Counted from the stretch's first letter, positions 9,556 to 19,206 are shown. The stretch is DNA of 42,084 nucleotides from Chloroflexota bacterium (GCA_012026785.1 VEOW01000101.1:1-42084); one strand, 5' to 3'. Program-made: numbers and translations. The notes: generated by a model not told the origin, from the sequence alone.

Positions 9556-10009
9556 CCACTGGTGTGCTATGCCCGAATCAGCCTCTTCCTGCGCTTGGAC
9601 GCCGGGTCTTCGCGACGGTACGACATCGCCGCGGCGCGGAGAGGTGCCACTGGGAGACTTGGGGCACGGGATCCAGTCTCAACTTCACCGGGGAACTTCA
9701 CTTCGGCCTCGTTCGGGGGTCGACAGCGGTTCGGCCCCCGTCCTGCGACCCGCCCCGTTTTTTGCATCTGCAACCGACGTGGGCGCTGATAGCCCACGCG
9801 TCGCCATTACAGGTGATTGTTCAGACCTCGCTGGGCTCGCCATGCCCGCCCCAAGGTCACCGCGGTCGCAAGGGCAGCGAACGTTCCCAGCGCACGGAGG
9901 GAGGTGAATGTCTCCGACATTTGGGGGAGTCCTCGCGTGAGACCGTCAATTCGAGCAGACATGAAACGCATGGACCGACATCAAGGAAGATCGATCGGAG
10001 GGCTGATAG

Positions 10010-11356
10010 ATGGAGTTTGAAGACACTGTATCCCGAAGCGACAAAGACAGGGAGCACGCTTTCGCCGCATTGCTTAGCCGGCGCCGCTTCCTCCGCGGCA
10101 TTGGCGCCCTTGGACTCCTGGGTATGAGCGGGCCTGCTCTGGCGGCTTGTGGGGCGTTGGCGCCCCAAAGTCCGACGCCTGGGCCCGGGGCAAGTGGCTC
10201 CCAAGGTCCTGACGAGACCGCCGGCATAGGCCCCATCCATCTCGTGAGTCTGTTCTCCCTCTCCGGCCCATCGGCGGAGACCGGCCAACTCTGCAACGAG
10301 GGCGTGAGGCTGGCAGCCAAGGAGGCTGAATCGAGACACGGCCTTGTCGTGGACATCGAAGAATTGGATGACACTGGGAGTGTAGACGAAGCTGTACGTC
10401 GCTGCCGAGATGCATTAGGCCAAGGCAGTAGGTTCTTCACTGGTTCGACACTATCGAATATTGCGCTCGCGCTTAGCGAGACGATTAACCGCGAAGGAGG
10501 TGTATATACGACAGGTACAGGCGCCGATGCCATCACCGGAGAAGAGTGCCGCACCGCAACGTTCCGGTGGGCAGTCACAACCTACGGGGACGTACGGGAG
10601 TCTGTGGGACCCTTGCTGAAGCTGAAGCCCGAGTTGAAGCGATGGTACACGATTACTACCGACTACGTGTTCGGCGAGGGCCTGCTGACCGCGACCAAGG
10701 ATCTTCTTGCCGAAGCCGGGGCAACGCACGTCGGCAACTCCTACCACAGCCTTGATGAGACCCAATTCTCGTCTTACCTGAACAATGCCAGGGCCGCGAA
10801 CCCAGACGTGCTCCTACTCCTCAACTTCGGCGGACAGTCCACGACCTCGTTGAAGCAGGCGATCAGTTTTGGGTTGCGGGATGAGTTGACGCTCGCGATG
10901 GCAGTATCGTCCGGGTTGGAGCAGTTGCGCGCGCTAGGCCCCGAGGTGCTCGAAGGGGTCTATATGGGCGGCGCATACTGGCACACAGTGGATACGTCGC
11001 GTAATAAGGAGTTCGTCGACGCATTCAGGGGCGAGTACGGACGCACGCCGGGCACCTTGGCTGCACAGGGCTATGAAGGTGCGCGAATGATCCTCGAAGG
11101 TGTTGCCCGAGCTGGTTCTCAGGACCCCGAGGCGGTCATTGAGGCGCTCGAAGGCTATACTTATGATGCTCTCACAGGTCCGTCCGAGATCCGTGCCGAT
11201 GACCACCAACTGCTGAAGGATTATCTGCTTCTCCGCGGCAAGGCTCGTGCCGAAATGGCAGACGAGGATGATCTCGTGGAAGTCCTAAGCAGCGGGCAGA
11301 GCTATAAGTCTCCTTCGGAGGCAGGCTGCGACGCGCTCGTACCGCTGGGCGAGTAG
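10010..11356 (+). CDS. ABC transporter substrate-binding protein, branched-chain-amino-acid type, Tat/lipoprotein signal
   Basis: SRRRFLRGIGALGLLGMSGPALAACG signal/lipobox; IHLVSLFSLSGPSAETG; next to LivHMGF genes. Confidence 0.92.
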   Translation: MEFEDTVSRSDKDREHAFAALLSRRRFLRGIGALGLLGMSGPALAACGALAPQSPTPGPGASGSQGPDETAGIGPIHLVSLFSLSGPSAETGQLCNEGVRLAAKEAESRHGLVVDIEELDDTGSVDEAVRRCRDALGQGSRFFTGSTLSNIALALSETINREGGVYTTGTGADAITGEECRTATFRWAVTTYGDVRESVGPLLKLKPELKRWYTITTDYVFGEGLLTATKDLLAEAGATHVGNSYHSLDETQFSSYLNNARAANPDVLLLLNFGGQSTTSLKQAISFGLRDELTLAMAVSSGLEQLRALGPEVLEGVYMGGAYWHTVDTSRNKEFVDAFRGEYGRTPGTLAAQGYEGARMILEGVARAGSQDPEAVIEALEGYTYDALTGPSEIRADDHQLLKDYLLLRGKARAEMADEDDLVEVLSSGQSYKSPSEAGCDALVPLGE

Positions 11357-11365
11357 TAGTCTCAG

Positions 11366-12226
11366 ATGGACCTGTCGCTATTGTTCGCGCAGTTCCTGAA
11401 TGGCATTGTGATCGGGATGGTGTACTTCCTGCTCGCATTCGGGCTGTCGCTGATCTTTGGCGTACAGAACTTCGTCAACTTCGCTCATGGCAGCCTCTTT
11501 CTGATTGGTGCTTATCTGGGAATCACGATGGCGGGTCGCCTGGGTTGGTTCTGGCCTGCCATCGTGATCGTCCCACTTCTAGTCGGCGGAATAGGAATGG
11601 CGATCGAGTGGCTACTGCTGCGACGGCTCTACGCCGCTGGTCACATTTACCAGATCCTGGGGACGTACGGCCTTGCGCTCGTTATCGTCGAAACGGTGAT
11701 ACTCGTGTGGGGCCCGTTCACGCAATCCGTTGATGCGCCAGACCTTCTGCGTGGTGTCTTTAGGATCGGCAGTGCAGTAGTGCCTGTCTATCGAGTGTTC
11801 GTGGTGGCCGCGACTGGGCTTATCGGGCTAATCCTCTGGTTCATCATCCAGAGGTCACGCTTTGGGTTACAGCTCAAGGCCAGTGCCGAGTCGAGTGAAA
11901 TGAGTGCCGCTCTCGGCGTCAACGTACCCTCAGTCTTCAGACGTACCTTCGCACTCGGCGCCGCTACAGCTGGAATCGCAGGAGTTCTGGCAGCTCCGAT
12001 GCAAGGCGTCACCCCAGGCTCAGGCGATGAGATCATGGGTATCGCCTTTGCAGTGGTCGTAATTGGTGGGTTGACGACCATCTCTGGCGTGTTCCTGGCG
12101 TCCTTAGCAGTAGGCCTCGTACAGAGCATCGGCATCGTTTTCTGGCCAGAGGGAGGCTCTATTCTCGTCTATGTGCTCATGGCTCTCGTGCTACTGACCA
12201 CAAGACATGAGTTGGCTAGCGCCTAG
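11366..12226 (+). CDS. Branched-chain-type ABC transporter permease (LivH-like)
   Basis: FLNGIVIGMVYFLLAFGLSLIFGVQNFVNFAHGSLFLIGAY; VVIGGLTTISGVFLASL. Confidence 0.93.
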   Translation: MDLSLLFAQFLNGIVIGMVYFLLAFGLSLIFGVQNFVNFAHGSLFLIGAYLGITMAGRLGWFWPAIVIVPLLVGGIGMAIEWLLLRRLYAAGHIYQILGTYGLALVIVETVILVWGPFTQSVDAPDLLRGVFRIGSAVVPVYRVFVVAATGLIGLILWFIIQRSRFGLQLKASAESSEMSAALGVNVPSVFRRTFALGAATAGIAGVLAAPMQGVTPGSGDEIMGIAFAVVVIGGLTTISGVFLASLAVGLVQSIGIVFWPEGGSILVYVLMALVLLTTRHELASA

Positions 12227-13297
12227 ATGTACAAGGACGCATCAGCGAGAAACGAGTCCGGCACGGCATTGACCGTTGCTACCAAGGGTATAGCTGTGGG
12301 CCATCTTCGTGATCGACCCCCTCGAGAACAGCGGACAGTATTGCGCCATCTAGTCTTTGCCATTGGTGCTGTTGGTGCGCTCGCCGTGGCTTTGCCACCC
12401 TCGCTAGGCACCCCAATCCTCGTCTTCTCCATGGCCGCCATCGGCTGTAACCTGCTTCTGGGAACGGGCGGTCTCCTCTCCTTTGGACAAGGAGCCTTGT
12501 TCGGGGCGGGCGCATACGCCTTTACACTAGCAACTGTTCGCGGGGGCTCTGAGCCCCTCGTCGCGCTCTTAGTATCGGTCGCAGCCGGCACCGCTGGAGG
12601 CGCCTTTATGGGGACGATTTCGAGCGCTCGGAGGGGTATACCGGGTGTGATGCTGACGTTCGCCCTTGCCCAGCTGGCAGTCTTTTCGGTTTACGCCTTT
12701 AGGCGTATAACCGGCGGTGAAGATGGGATTCGTGGCGTTCCGTCGACGTTACTAGCCCTAGGACCTTTCCAGCTCAACCATGCGCTCTCGACGTATGTGG
12801 TGTCCGCCCTCCTGTTCACGCTCATTGTCGTGACCGCAGCGCGACTCAACGAGTCCCCGCTTGGATACGCGCTCAAAGCCGTCCGTGATAATGAAGATCG
12901 CGTTGCCGCAATTGGCCTGCACGTCCGACAACTCAAGATAACGGCTTTTGCGATCTCCGGCGCAATTACCGCTACAGCTGGCGCAGCCCATACCCTATAC
13001 CTTCAATCCGTGTCTATCGACGCCGTCAGCGTGGGCACGGGAATTGCGATTCTGATGATCTCGATCCTTGGAGGATCTCGCTCAGTCGCTGGAGCGGTCC
13101 TCGGTGCCGTGGTGTTCACGGTTCTTAGTGATCGTCTAGCACTTGTGTGGAGCCGCTGGCCCATGTTGCTTGGCATCGCCCTGATTCTCAGCGCCATTGG
13201 GCTGAGAGGCGGCTTGTGGGGTTTGATTACCGATCTACGCGCATGGTTCCGCCTTCGGATGGCAGCCCTGCGCCACGAGACGCGTGTCGGCACGTGA
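12227..13297 (+). CDS. Branched-chain-type ABC transporter permease (LivM-like)
   Basis: LLLGTGGLLSFGQGALFGAGAYAFTLA; ALKAVRDNEDRVAAIGLHVRQLKITAFAISG. Confidence 0.92.
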   Translation: MYKDASARNESGTALTVATKGIAVGHLRDRPPREQRTVLRHLVFAIGAVGALAVALPPSLGTPILVFSMAAIGCNLLLGTGGLLSFGQGALFGAGAYAFTLATVRGGSEPLVALLVSVAAGTAGGAFMGTISSARRGIPGVMLTFALAQLAVFSVYAFRRITGGEDGIRGVPSTLLALGPFQLNHALSTYVVSALLFTLIVVTAARLNESPLGYALKAVRDNEDRVAAIGLHVRQLKITAFAISGAITATAGAAHTLYLQSVSIDAVSVGTGIAILMISILGGSRSVAGAVLGAVVFTVLSDRLALVWSRWPMLLGIALILSAIGLRGGLWGLITDLRAWFRLRMAALRHETRVGT

Positions 13298-14073
13298 AGA
13301 AGATTGCAGGGCCGCCGGTCAGCCGTACCGCACCCATAATGGAAGTTGTTCGCCTTTCCAAGTCTTACGGTTCGTTCATAGCAGTCGACGGAGTGTCCCT
13401 TACCTTCCAGTCCGGGCTGACCCAGGCGATAATCGGACCGAATGGCGCCGGCAAGACCACCCTATTCAATTTGCTGACCGGAAAACTGCGGCCCTCCGGA
13501 GGACAAGTCCTACTCGATGGTAAAGACATCACTCACACTTCAGCCCGCGAGCGGGTACATATGGGGATCGGCCGATCTTTCCAAGTGACCTCGCTATTCA
13601 CGGAGTTGACGGTTCTCGAGAACGTAGCGTTGGGTCTGGTAGGGTCCACGCGCGGCGCCCTATTCGATATATGGTCAGTCCTCCACAGACGGCACGAGGT
13701 CACGGAAGCTACAGGAATCTTGGAACGTGTCGGGCTTAAGTCTCTCGCGGGTTCATCAGTCTCAACCTTGAGCCATGGACAGCGAAGGCTGGTCGAGGTC
13801 GCCATGGCCCTGAGTTCCCGCTCGAGGCTCATCTTTCTCGACGAGCCGACGTCCGGCATGGGGATCGAGGACGTCGAGAGCATGAACAGCCTCCTCAGCG
13901 CCCTGTCTAGTGACCACACGATAGTCTTCATTGAGCACAATATGGGCCTTACCCTGGAGATCGCCGACCGGATTATCGTGATGTTGGGCGGTTCCGTTAT
14001 CGCAGACGGAAAGCCCGCCGACGTCGTTCATGACGCGGCGGTCCGAAGAGCGTACCTTGGCGGGGTTGCTTGA
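13294..14073 (+). CDS. ABC transporter ATP-binding protein (LivG-like)
   Basis: IIGPNGAGKTTLFNLLTG Walker A, LSHGQRRLVEVAMAL signature, LIFLDEPTSGM Walker B; GTG start overlaps LivM stop. Confidence 0.93.
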   Translation: MKKIAGPPVSRTAPIMEVVRLSKSYGSFIAVDGVSLTFQSGLTQAIIGPNGAGKTTLFNLLTGKLRPSGGQVLLDGKDITHTSARERVHMGIGRSFQVTSLFTELTVLENVALGLVGSTRGALFDIWSVLHRRHEVTEATGILERVGLKSLAGSSVSTLSHGQRRLVEVAMALSSRSRLIFLDEPTSGMGIEDVESMNSLLSALSSDHTIVFIEHNMGLTLEIADRIIVMLGGSVIADGKPADVVHDAAVRRAYLGGVA

Positions 14074-14834
14074 GCATGCCGAGTCTGCTCGAGCTCCAGC
14101 ATCTATCCGGATTCTACGGCGAGAGCGCTGGAGTGAGGGACGTCTCCTTCTCGCTCTCTGATGGCGAATGCTTAGCGCTGATGGGTCGAAATGGAGCAGG
14201 CAAGACTACGACGCTGAAGGCAATCCTGGGAATGGTGTCTCGGACCGGCCAGGTGTCATTTGCCGGGACGGATATCACGTCCCTACGTCCCTTCGAGATT
14301 GTTCGTCTCGGCATCGCGTATGTACCAGAAGGTAGGGGGATACTCGCCAGACTTACGGTCGAGGAGAATTTGACATTGGTGGCTCAGGGGAATAGGGACG
14401 CCATCCGAGAGGTTTTGGCGGAGTTCCCCTGGATCCAGCAGAGACTCAAGAACCGGGGCGATCAGCTCTCTGGCGGTGAGCAGCAGATGCTCGCCATCGC
14501 TCGAGCTATCGCGGTTCGGCCGCGCGTTGCGCTCTTGGACGAACCATCTGAGGGTCTGGCACCTACGATAGTAGAGCAACTGCATCGAAAGGTCGCTCAG
14601 ATGAAGCAAGGCGGTACAGCTCTCGTAATCGTGGGGCAAGATATCGAGTTCTCTCTAACCCTGGCAGACCGGCTCTGTATCCTTGAAGAGGGAAGGGTCC
14701 ACTATGTTGGTGCGATCACGAGTCAGGCAAAGGCAAAGGAACTCGTTGTGGAAGCTCTCGCGCTAAGCACCAAGAGAAGCGATCCCGCGGATGGGTCGTC
14801 TCCGATGAGGATTATGGAGAAGGTAGATGACTAG
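14070..14834 (+). CDS. ABC transporter ATP-binding protein (LivF-like)
   Basis: LMGRNGAGKTTTLKAILG, LSGGEQQMLAIARAI, ALLDEPSEGLAPTIV. Confidence 0.93.
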   Translation: MSMPSLLELQHLSGFYGESAGVRDVSFSLSDGECLALMGRNGAGKTTTLKAILGMVSRTGQVSFAGTDITSLRPFEIVRLGIAYVPEGRGILARLTVEENLTLVAQGNRDAIREVLAEFPWIQQRLKNRGDQLSGGEQQMLAIARAIAVRPRVALLDEPSEGLAPTIVEQLHRKVAQMKQGGTALVIVGQDIEFSLTLADRLCILEEGRVHYVGAITSQAKAKELVVEALALSTKRSDPADGSSPMRIMEKVDD

Positions 14835-16188
14835 GTCCGTCGAAGACACCGTCCTCATCCGTGGAGCACGTCTCGTCGGGGAGCCTGGATCTTGGACGCA
14901 GGGACGTGTATGTGACGTTCTCGTCGTCGGCTCCAAGATTGGCCGCATCGAAGGCGACATTGAGGGCACCTTTGACTTTGTGATTAACGCAGACGGCATG
15001 ATACTCATGCCTGGCATGGTAGACACACACCTTCACCTGTGGGAATCGCTATTCCGTGGGGAAATGGCAGACTCTTGGGGCAACGACTACTTCGGCTCCA
15101 TCCCTCCGTACATCAGCTACATGAGCCCCGAAGATGTGTACATTAGCGTGTATGCTGGCGCAATTGAGTTGCTGCAGAATGGCGTGACGAGCGTCATGGA
15201 CTACGCTCATTGTGCACGATCCCCAGAGCATGTAGACGCGGTACTGGCGGCATTGGACTCGGCAGGGATCCGTGCCGTGCTTGGGTATGATCTGCACAAG
15301 AGGGAACACACGCGATACGACCCCCGATTGATCTCATACAGCAGCAGGCTCAGTGATCTTGAGCGCCTATTCTCGCGCGTCAGCTCAGTCCCGCTGATAT
15401 CGGCCGCAGTATGCCTATCGGAGTTCGTCCCTGGTGACCCCGAGAGCATGACCCGAGCCGCTACTGAGATCGATATAGCGAGGCGACTCAACGCACAGGC
15501 GTTCTTTCACAACAACTATCACGGTGAGATCACTGAATTGGCCCTACGAAATCTACTGGGACCGCATCTGGTTGCCGTGCACGGGAACTACGATAGCGAC
15601 GTAGAGCTAAAGCTTGTGGCCGACTCAGGCACTTGGATAACAACGCAGCCCACCACTGAGATGATGTCGGGTAGACGCTCGATGACAATGATCACGCGAG
15701 GCGTCCGTCTGGGGGTCAAATTCTCCCTCGGGATGGACGTTCCCGCCGTTGGAAAGCTTGGCATTCTTAACGAGATGCGGAGCTTCTATTTGCTTGGTCG
15801 GCTCCAGGACGGAATTGCAGAGCGGAGTGAGGGCCGTGTCCCGGTTCGACGATCGGAGGGTGTTCCGGCAGTGAACCCTGCGATGGCACTGCAGGTCGGC
15901 ACCAGCTACGGTGCCGAAACGATTGGCTTGGGCGGGTCTGTAGGCGAGATCCGCGTCGGAGGCGACGCCGACCTTGTTTTGATCGATACACGTCCTTTTG
16001 GAGAAGCGCCTGATACGGCAGCGCACATCATCATGTGTGCAGGGTATGACGATATCGACACCGTCATGGTTGCTGGAAAGGTGCGGAAGCACGAAAGGAA
16101 GCTGGTCGGGGTGGACTTGCAGGACCTGGCTGCACGCCGGAGCTCTGCTCTTAAGCACGTCCGCGAGCAGAGAGAAACCTCTGGATGA
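14827..16188 (+). CDS. Amidohydrolase-superfamily protein, divergent ATZ/TRZ/cytosine-deaminase-like subgroup (paralogue 1)
   Basis: GMILMPGMVDTHLHLWESLFRGEMADSW (HxH), AFFHNNYHGE, AVHGNYDSD, SLGMDVPA, VGGDADLVLID; overlaps livF end. Confidence 0.88.
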   Translation: MTRSVEDTVLIRGARLVGEPGSWTQGRVCDVLVVGSKIGRIEGDIEGTFDFVINADGMILMPGMVDTHLHLWESLFRGEMADSWGNDYFGSIPPYISYMSPEDVYISVYAGAIELLQNGVTSVMDYAHCARSPEHVDAVLAALDSAGIRAVLGYDLHKREHTRYDPRLISYSSRLSDLERLFSRVSSVPLISAAVCLSEFVPGDPESMTRAATEIDIARRLNAQAFFHNNYHGEITELALRNLLGPHLVAVHGNYDSDVELKLVADSGTWITTQPTTEMMSGRRSMTMITRGVRLGVKFSLGMDVPAVGKLGILNEMRSFYLLGRLQDGIAERSEGRVPVRRSEGVPAVNPAMALQVGTSYGAETIGLGGSVGEIRVGGDADLVLIDTRPFGEAPDTAAHIIMCAGYDDIDTVMVAGKVRKHERKLVGVDLQDLAARRSSALKHVREQRETSG

Positions 16189-16419
16189 CTTCGCGGAATC
16201 GTGGGGGAGCCACTGCCTCGTCACCCCAACCATCAGGGATCGATGCTTGTCTTCGCTAATGCGCGCTTGAGTTCCGGCGACAGCTGCTGAGGCCAGTCCT
16301 GCTGCGTCAATAGGCTCCGGCGCCAGCCGAGTCGTGCGTCACGAGCATCGAGCATGGGACGGGTCTCTCCCAACGGGACGCGCGTTCGGCGGTCGTGCAT
16401 GGCTAACACGCGGAGTGAG

Positions 16420-16436
16420 GCGGGCGAAACGCCCGC
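16420..16436. other. Strong inverted repeat GCGGGCG-AAA-CGCCCGC
   Basis: Perfect 7-bp stem with 3-nt loop in the intergenic region after paralogue 1; no T-run, so terminator role uncertain. Confidence 0.5.
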
Positions 16437-16875
16437 AGCGTTACCTCGCGAGGGGATGGTCGTTCCTCCGCTCCCTCGAGTCCGTCCAAGGGCGAGGCAT
16501 CTAACTGACCTTGATCGCCTTCAGCGGCATGCCCGTCCGCTGGGTTCCGCGATTACTAGAGAGCCCTACTCGCACCCAAAGAGCACAAGCATCTCCGACC
16601 GGCGGCCAACCTACTGCTCGGCCGCACCGAACGCCTGAACCGGCGTGGCTGGCTGGGCTACGACAGCCTCGAAGTCATCGTCTATGACGTGACCCGCCTG
16701 TCCCACGTCGCCCGAGTGCCCGATGAGAGAGCACCCGATCCGCCAGCCAGGGGGCCTTGTTCGACGCCGCTGCCGCTGGGTGGCCGCGGCGTCCGGATCG
16801 AACGCGCCCTGACCGAGAACGCCAAGCGAATCAGAGCTGTGATCGGCGCCTCTTGACAGGGCCAATATGGTGTGG

Positions 16876-16887
16876 GCAAACGATTGC
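16876..16887. promoter_or_regulatory. LacI-type operator copy 3 (GCAAACGATTGC)
   Basis: Identical 12-mer to copy 1; perfect TTGACA at 16853-16858 upstream. Confidence 0.75.
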
Positions 16888-16939
16888 GCGACGTACGCGC
16901 TCGGAGTAGGTGAGATCATGAGCAGGCTGGGGGATACGA

Positions 16940-18406
16940 TTGCACCCCATGGATAAGCCGAGCGCAGGCCCGCAGTTGACGTCGGGCCATCGGGACGACC
17001 CGGGCACGATCCTGTTTCGTGGCGCAGTACTCATTGCCGAGGGCGGGGCTGACGTCGGTTCGGTCGCCGATGTGATGGTGCAAGGCGAGACCATTGCCGA
17101 TGTGGGCAACAACCTCCCAGACGCTGCCATGAGCGTCGATGCATCGGGGATGATCCTGCTGCCGGGTATGGTCGATACCCACAACCATGTGTGGGAAACC
17201 ATGTTTCGCGGTCGAATGTCCGCCTCTTGGGGAGACGACTACTTCCACGAAATCAAGCCGTATGCTGAGGTTCTCGAACCTGACGACGTTTACGCGAGCG
17301 TGGTGGCCGGTGATGTTGAGGCCCTCAACAATGGCGTCACAACCGTCATGGACTACTGCCACTGCGTTCGAACTCCCGAACATGCCGACGCCGCGATAGC
17401 CGCTCACAGGGACACGGGGATTCGCGTCGTCTATGGCTACGACCTCCATGAGCGCATCCATCGGTACACGGACAGGCTGGCGAGCCACGATGGTCGGATG
17501 GCGGACGCCGAGCGTATACACCAACAGCTTGCTGCCCAGGGGCAGGGTCTTGTATCGCTTGCTCTCTGCTTGAGCGAGTTTCGTCCGGGCGACTTGGCAT
17601 TGACGCGTGAAGAGTTGGCTCTTGGCCGTGCACTTGCCGTCCCGTCGGTCTTTCACAATGACGGTCCTGGTGAGCTCACTGCACTTGCTCGTGATGATCT
17701 GCTCTCTGCAGATGTGCTTCCGATTCACGGCAACTACAACACAGAGGATGATCTCATCGCACTAGGCAGGTGCTCTGGGTTTCTGTCGACCCAACCTCAG
17801 ACCGAGATGTTCTCAGGGCGTCGATCCATGTCCACGATAGCCCGCGCGCTCGATCACGGTGTTCGACTAGCGGTCGGTGTCGACGTTCCCGCGTTAACAA
17901 ACCTCGGTGTCCTGCAGGAGATGAGGACGCTGTATCTCTTGCAGCGCTATCTTGACGGAGTCGCAGAGCGCGAAGTAGGACGTGTGCCGGTGGCCCGTCG
18001 CCGCAGCATTCCGCATCTTTCGCCCACCGACGTCGTAGATATCGGTACCGTGAACGGGGCAGTTGCACTGGGTCTGGGAGACAAGGTGGGTCGAGTTCAG
18101 CCGGGTTACGCCGCCGATCTTGTTCTGGTGAAGTTCGCGCCTTTCGGCCTATCGGAGAGGGGCCCTGCCTCGCACGTCGTCATGAATACGTCGTACGCCG
18201 ATGTGGACACCGTGATGGTGGCTGGGCGCTTCATGAAGCTGCACGGTGAGCTCGTGGCTCTTGACCTTGGCCGGCTCGCCTCCGATCGGATTGCGGCACG
18301 TAACAGAGTCGAATCGGCGGTCGCCTCCGTCTCACCCCAGCAGCTGGCCCTCAAGAGCGTGTACGCCTGGGGAGGTCTGAAAGGAGGAGGTGTAGTCGTA
18401 AGCTGA
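16940..18406 (+). CDS. Amidohydrolase-superfamily protein, paralogue 2 (start may be ATG 16949)
   Basis: GMILLPGMVDTHNHVWETMFRGRMSASWGDDYF, VFHNDGPGE, PIHGNYNTED, STQPQTEMFSGRRSM, AVGVDVPA; clear similarity to 14827-16188. Confidence 0.88.
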   Translation: MHPMDKPSAGPQLTSGHRDDPGTILFRGAVLIAEGGADVGSVADVMVQGETIADVGNNLPDAAMSVDASGMILLPGMVDTHNHVWETMFRGRMSASWGDDYFHEIKPYAEVLEPDDVYASVVAGDVEALNNGVTTVMDYCHCVRTPEHADAAIAAHRDTGIRVVYGYDLHERIHRYTDRLASHDGRMADAERIHQQLAAQGQGLVSLALCLSEFRPGDLALTREELALGRALAVPSVFHNDGPGELTALARDDLLSADVLPIHGNYNTEDDLIALGRCSGFLSTQPQTEMFSGRRSMSTIARALDHGVRLAVGVDVPALTNLGVLQEMRTLYLLQRYLDGVAEREVGRVPVARRRSIPHLSPTDVVDIGTVNGAVALGLGDKVGRVQPGYAADLVLVKFAPFGLSERGPASHVVMNTSYADVDTVMVAGRFMKLHGELVALDLGRLASDRIAARNRVESAVASVSPQQLALKSVYAWGGLKGGGVVVS

Positions 18407-18445
18407 AGAATCCAGACTAATCCGGCTAAGGAATCGCTGGCCTGG

Positions 18446-19108
18446 ATGGAGGATGAGGACATCGTGAGCAGAATCGTCCACCACATAACGAAGGACTTTA
18501 CGACTCGTGCCTGGGTGCTGATACCCATCGGTGTGACGATCAACATCGTTGGCGGATTGATTGTCAATCTATTGCACCTTCCCGTCTACCTCGACACGAT
18601 CGGCACGGTGCTCGTCGCGGTGCTGGCCGGCCCGTGGGTAGGTGCGACGACTGGAGCTGCAAGTAACATAATCCTGGGTTTGGTGGTTCGACCGACGTTG
18701 CTTCCATACACGATCACGACAGTCACAGTAGGTCTAGTAGCAGGCTACATGGCGAAAGCCGGGTTTTTCCAGAGATTCTGGAAGGTCGTGGTCGTCGGTA
18801 TCGTCTTGGTGTTTGCAGCGACATTCACAGTCGCACCCACGACCGCGATCTTCTTTGGTGGGGCGACCGGCGGTGGTGCGGATATCATTCGCGGGACGAT
18901 TCTCGCAACGGGCGAGAAGCTCATGGCCGCTATGTTTCGCGCAGAGTTCCTTCTGCAGCCGGTTGACAAGATCACCGTCGTGGTAATCGCTTACCTGGTA
19001 GGTCGTAGCATTCCCCTTAAGTATCGGCCAGAGGTTGGGCGGCACACCTTGCCGCCGCCGGTGGGTGAGACCGCTTCGGTGTCGCCTGCGACCAGGCCGG
19101 CTGACTAG
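18446..19108 (+). CDS. ECF transporter S (substrate-binding) component, specificity unknown
   Basis: ~200-aa polytopic protein (LPVYLDTIGTVLVAVLAGPWVGATTGAASNIILGLVVRPTLLPYTITTVTVGLVAGYMAKAG) directly upstream of EcfT/EcfA/EcfA' genes. Confidence 0.82.
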   Translation: MEDEDIVSRIVHHITKDFTTRAWVLIPIGVTINIVGGLIVNLLHLPVYLDTIGTVLVAVLAGPWVGATTGAASNIILGLVVRPTLLPYTITTVTVGLVAGYMAKAGFFQRFWKVVVVGIVLVFAATFTVAPTTAIFFGGATGGGADIIRGTILATGEKLMAAMFRAEFLLQPVDKITVVVIAYLVGRSIPLKYRPEVGRHTLPPPVGETASVSPATRPAD

Positions 19109-19170
19109 TAGATGGCCTCGCCCCTCGTTGCGCGACGTGAGCCGCATGCGCCGCCCAAGGCGCAGCGGGG

Positions 19171-19193
19171 GGCAGGCCGCCTGCGGGCCTGCC
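19171..19193. other. Intercistronic hairpin GGCAGGCC-GCCTGCG-GGCCTGCC
   Basis: Perfect 8-bp stem, 7-nt loop, ending next to AGGAG ribosome-binding-like sequence of the EcfT gene. Confidence 0.6.
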
Positions 19194-19206
19194 AGGAGAA
19201 CCGAGG

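Noticed and set aside
8576-9907. 443-aa plus-strand ORF across the transposon region, and 9219-10127 plus-strand ORF
   Set aside because: Arg/Pro/Ser-rich out-of-frame translation of high-GC DNA; the real signals here are minus-strand IS110/IS256 pieces and a short plus-strand IS256 fragment, not one protein.
9590-10009. Possible IS end or ncRNA in the leader between operator 2 and the SBP gene
   Set aside because: No clear inverted repeat, transposase piece or RNA motif that I could defend.
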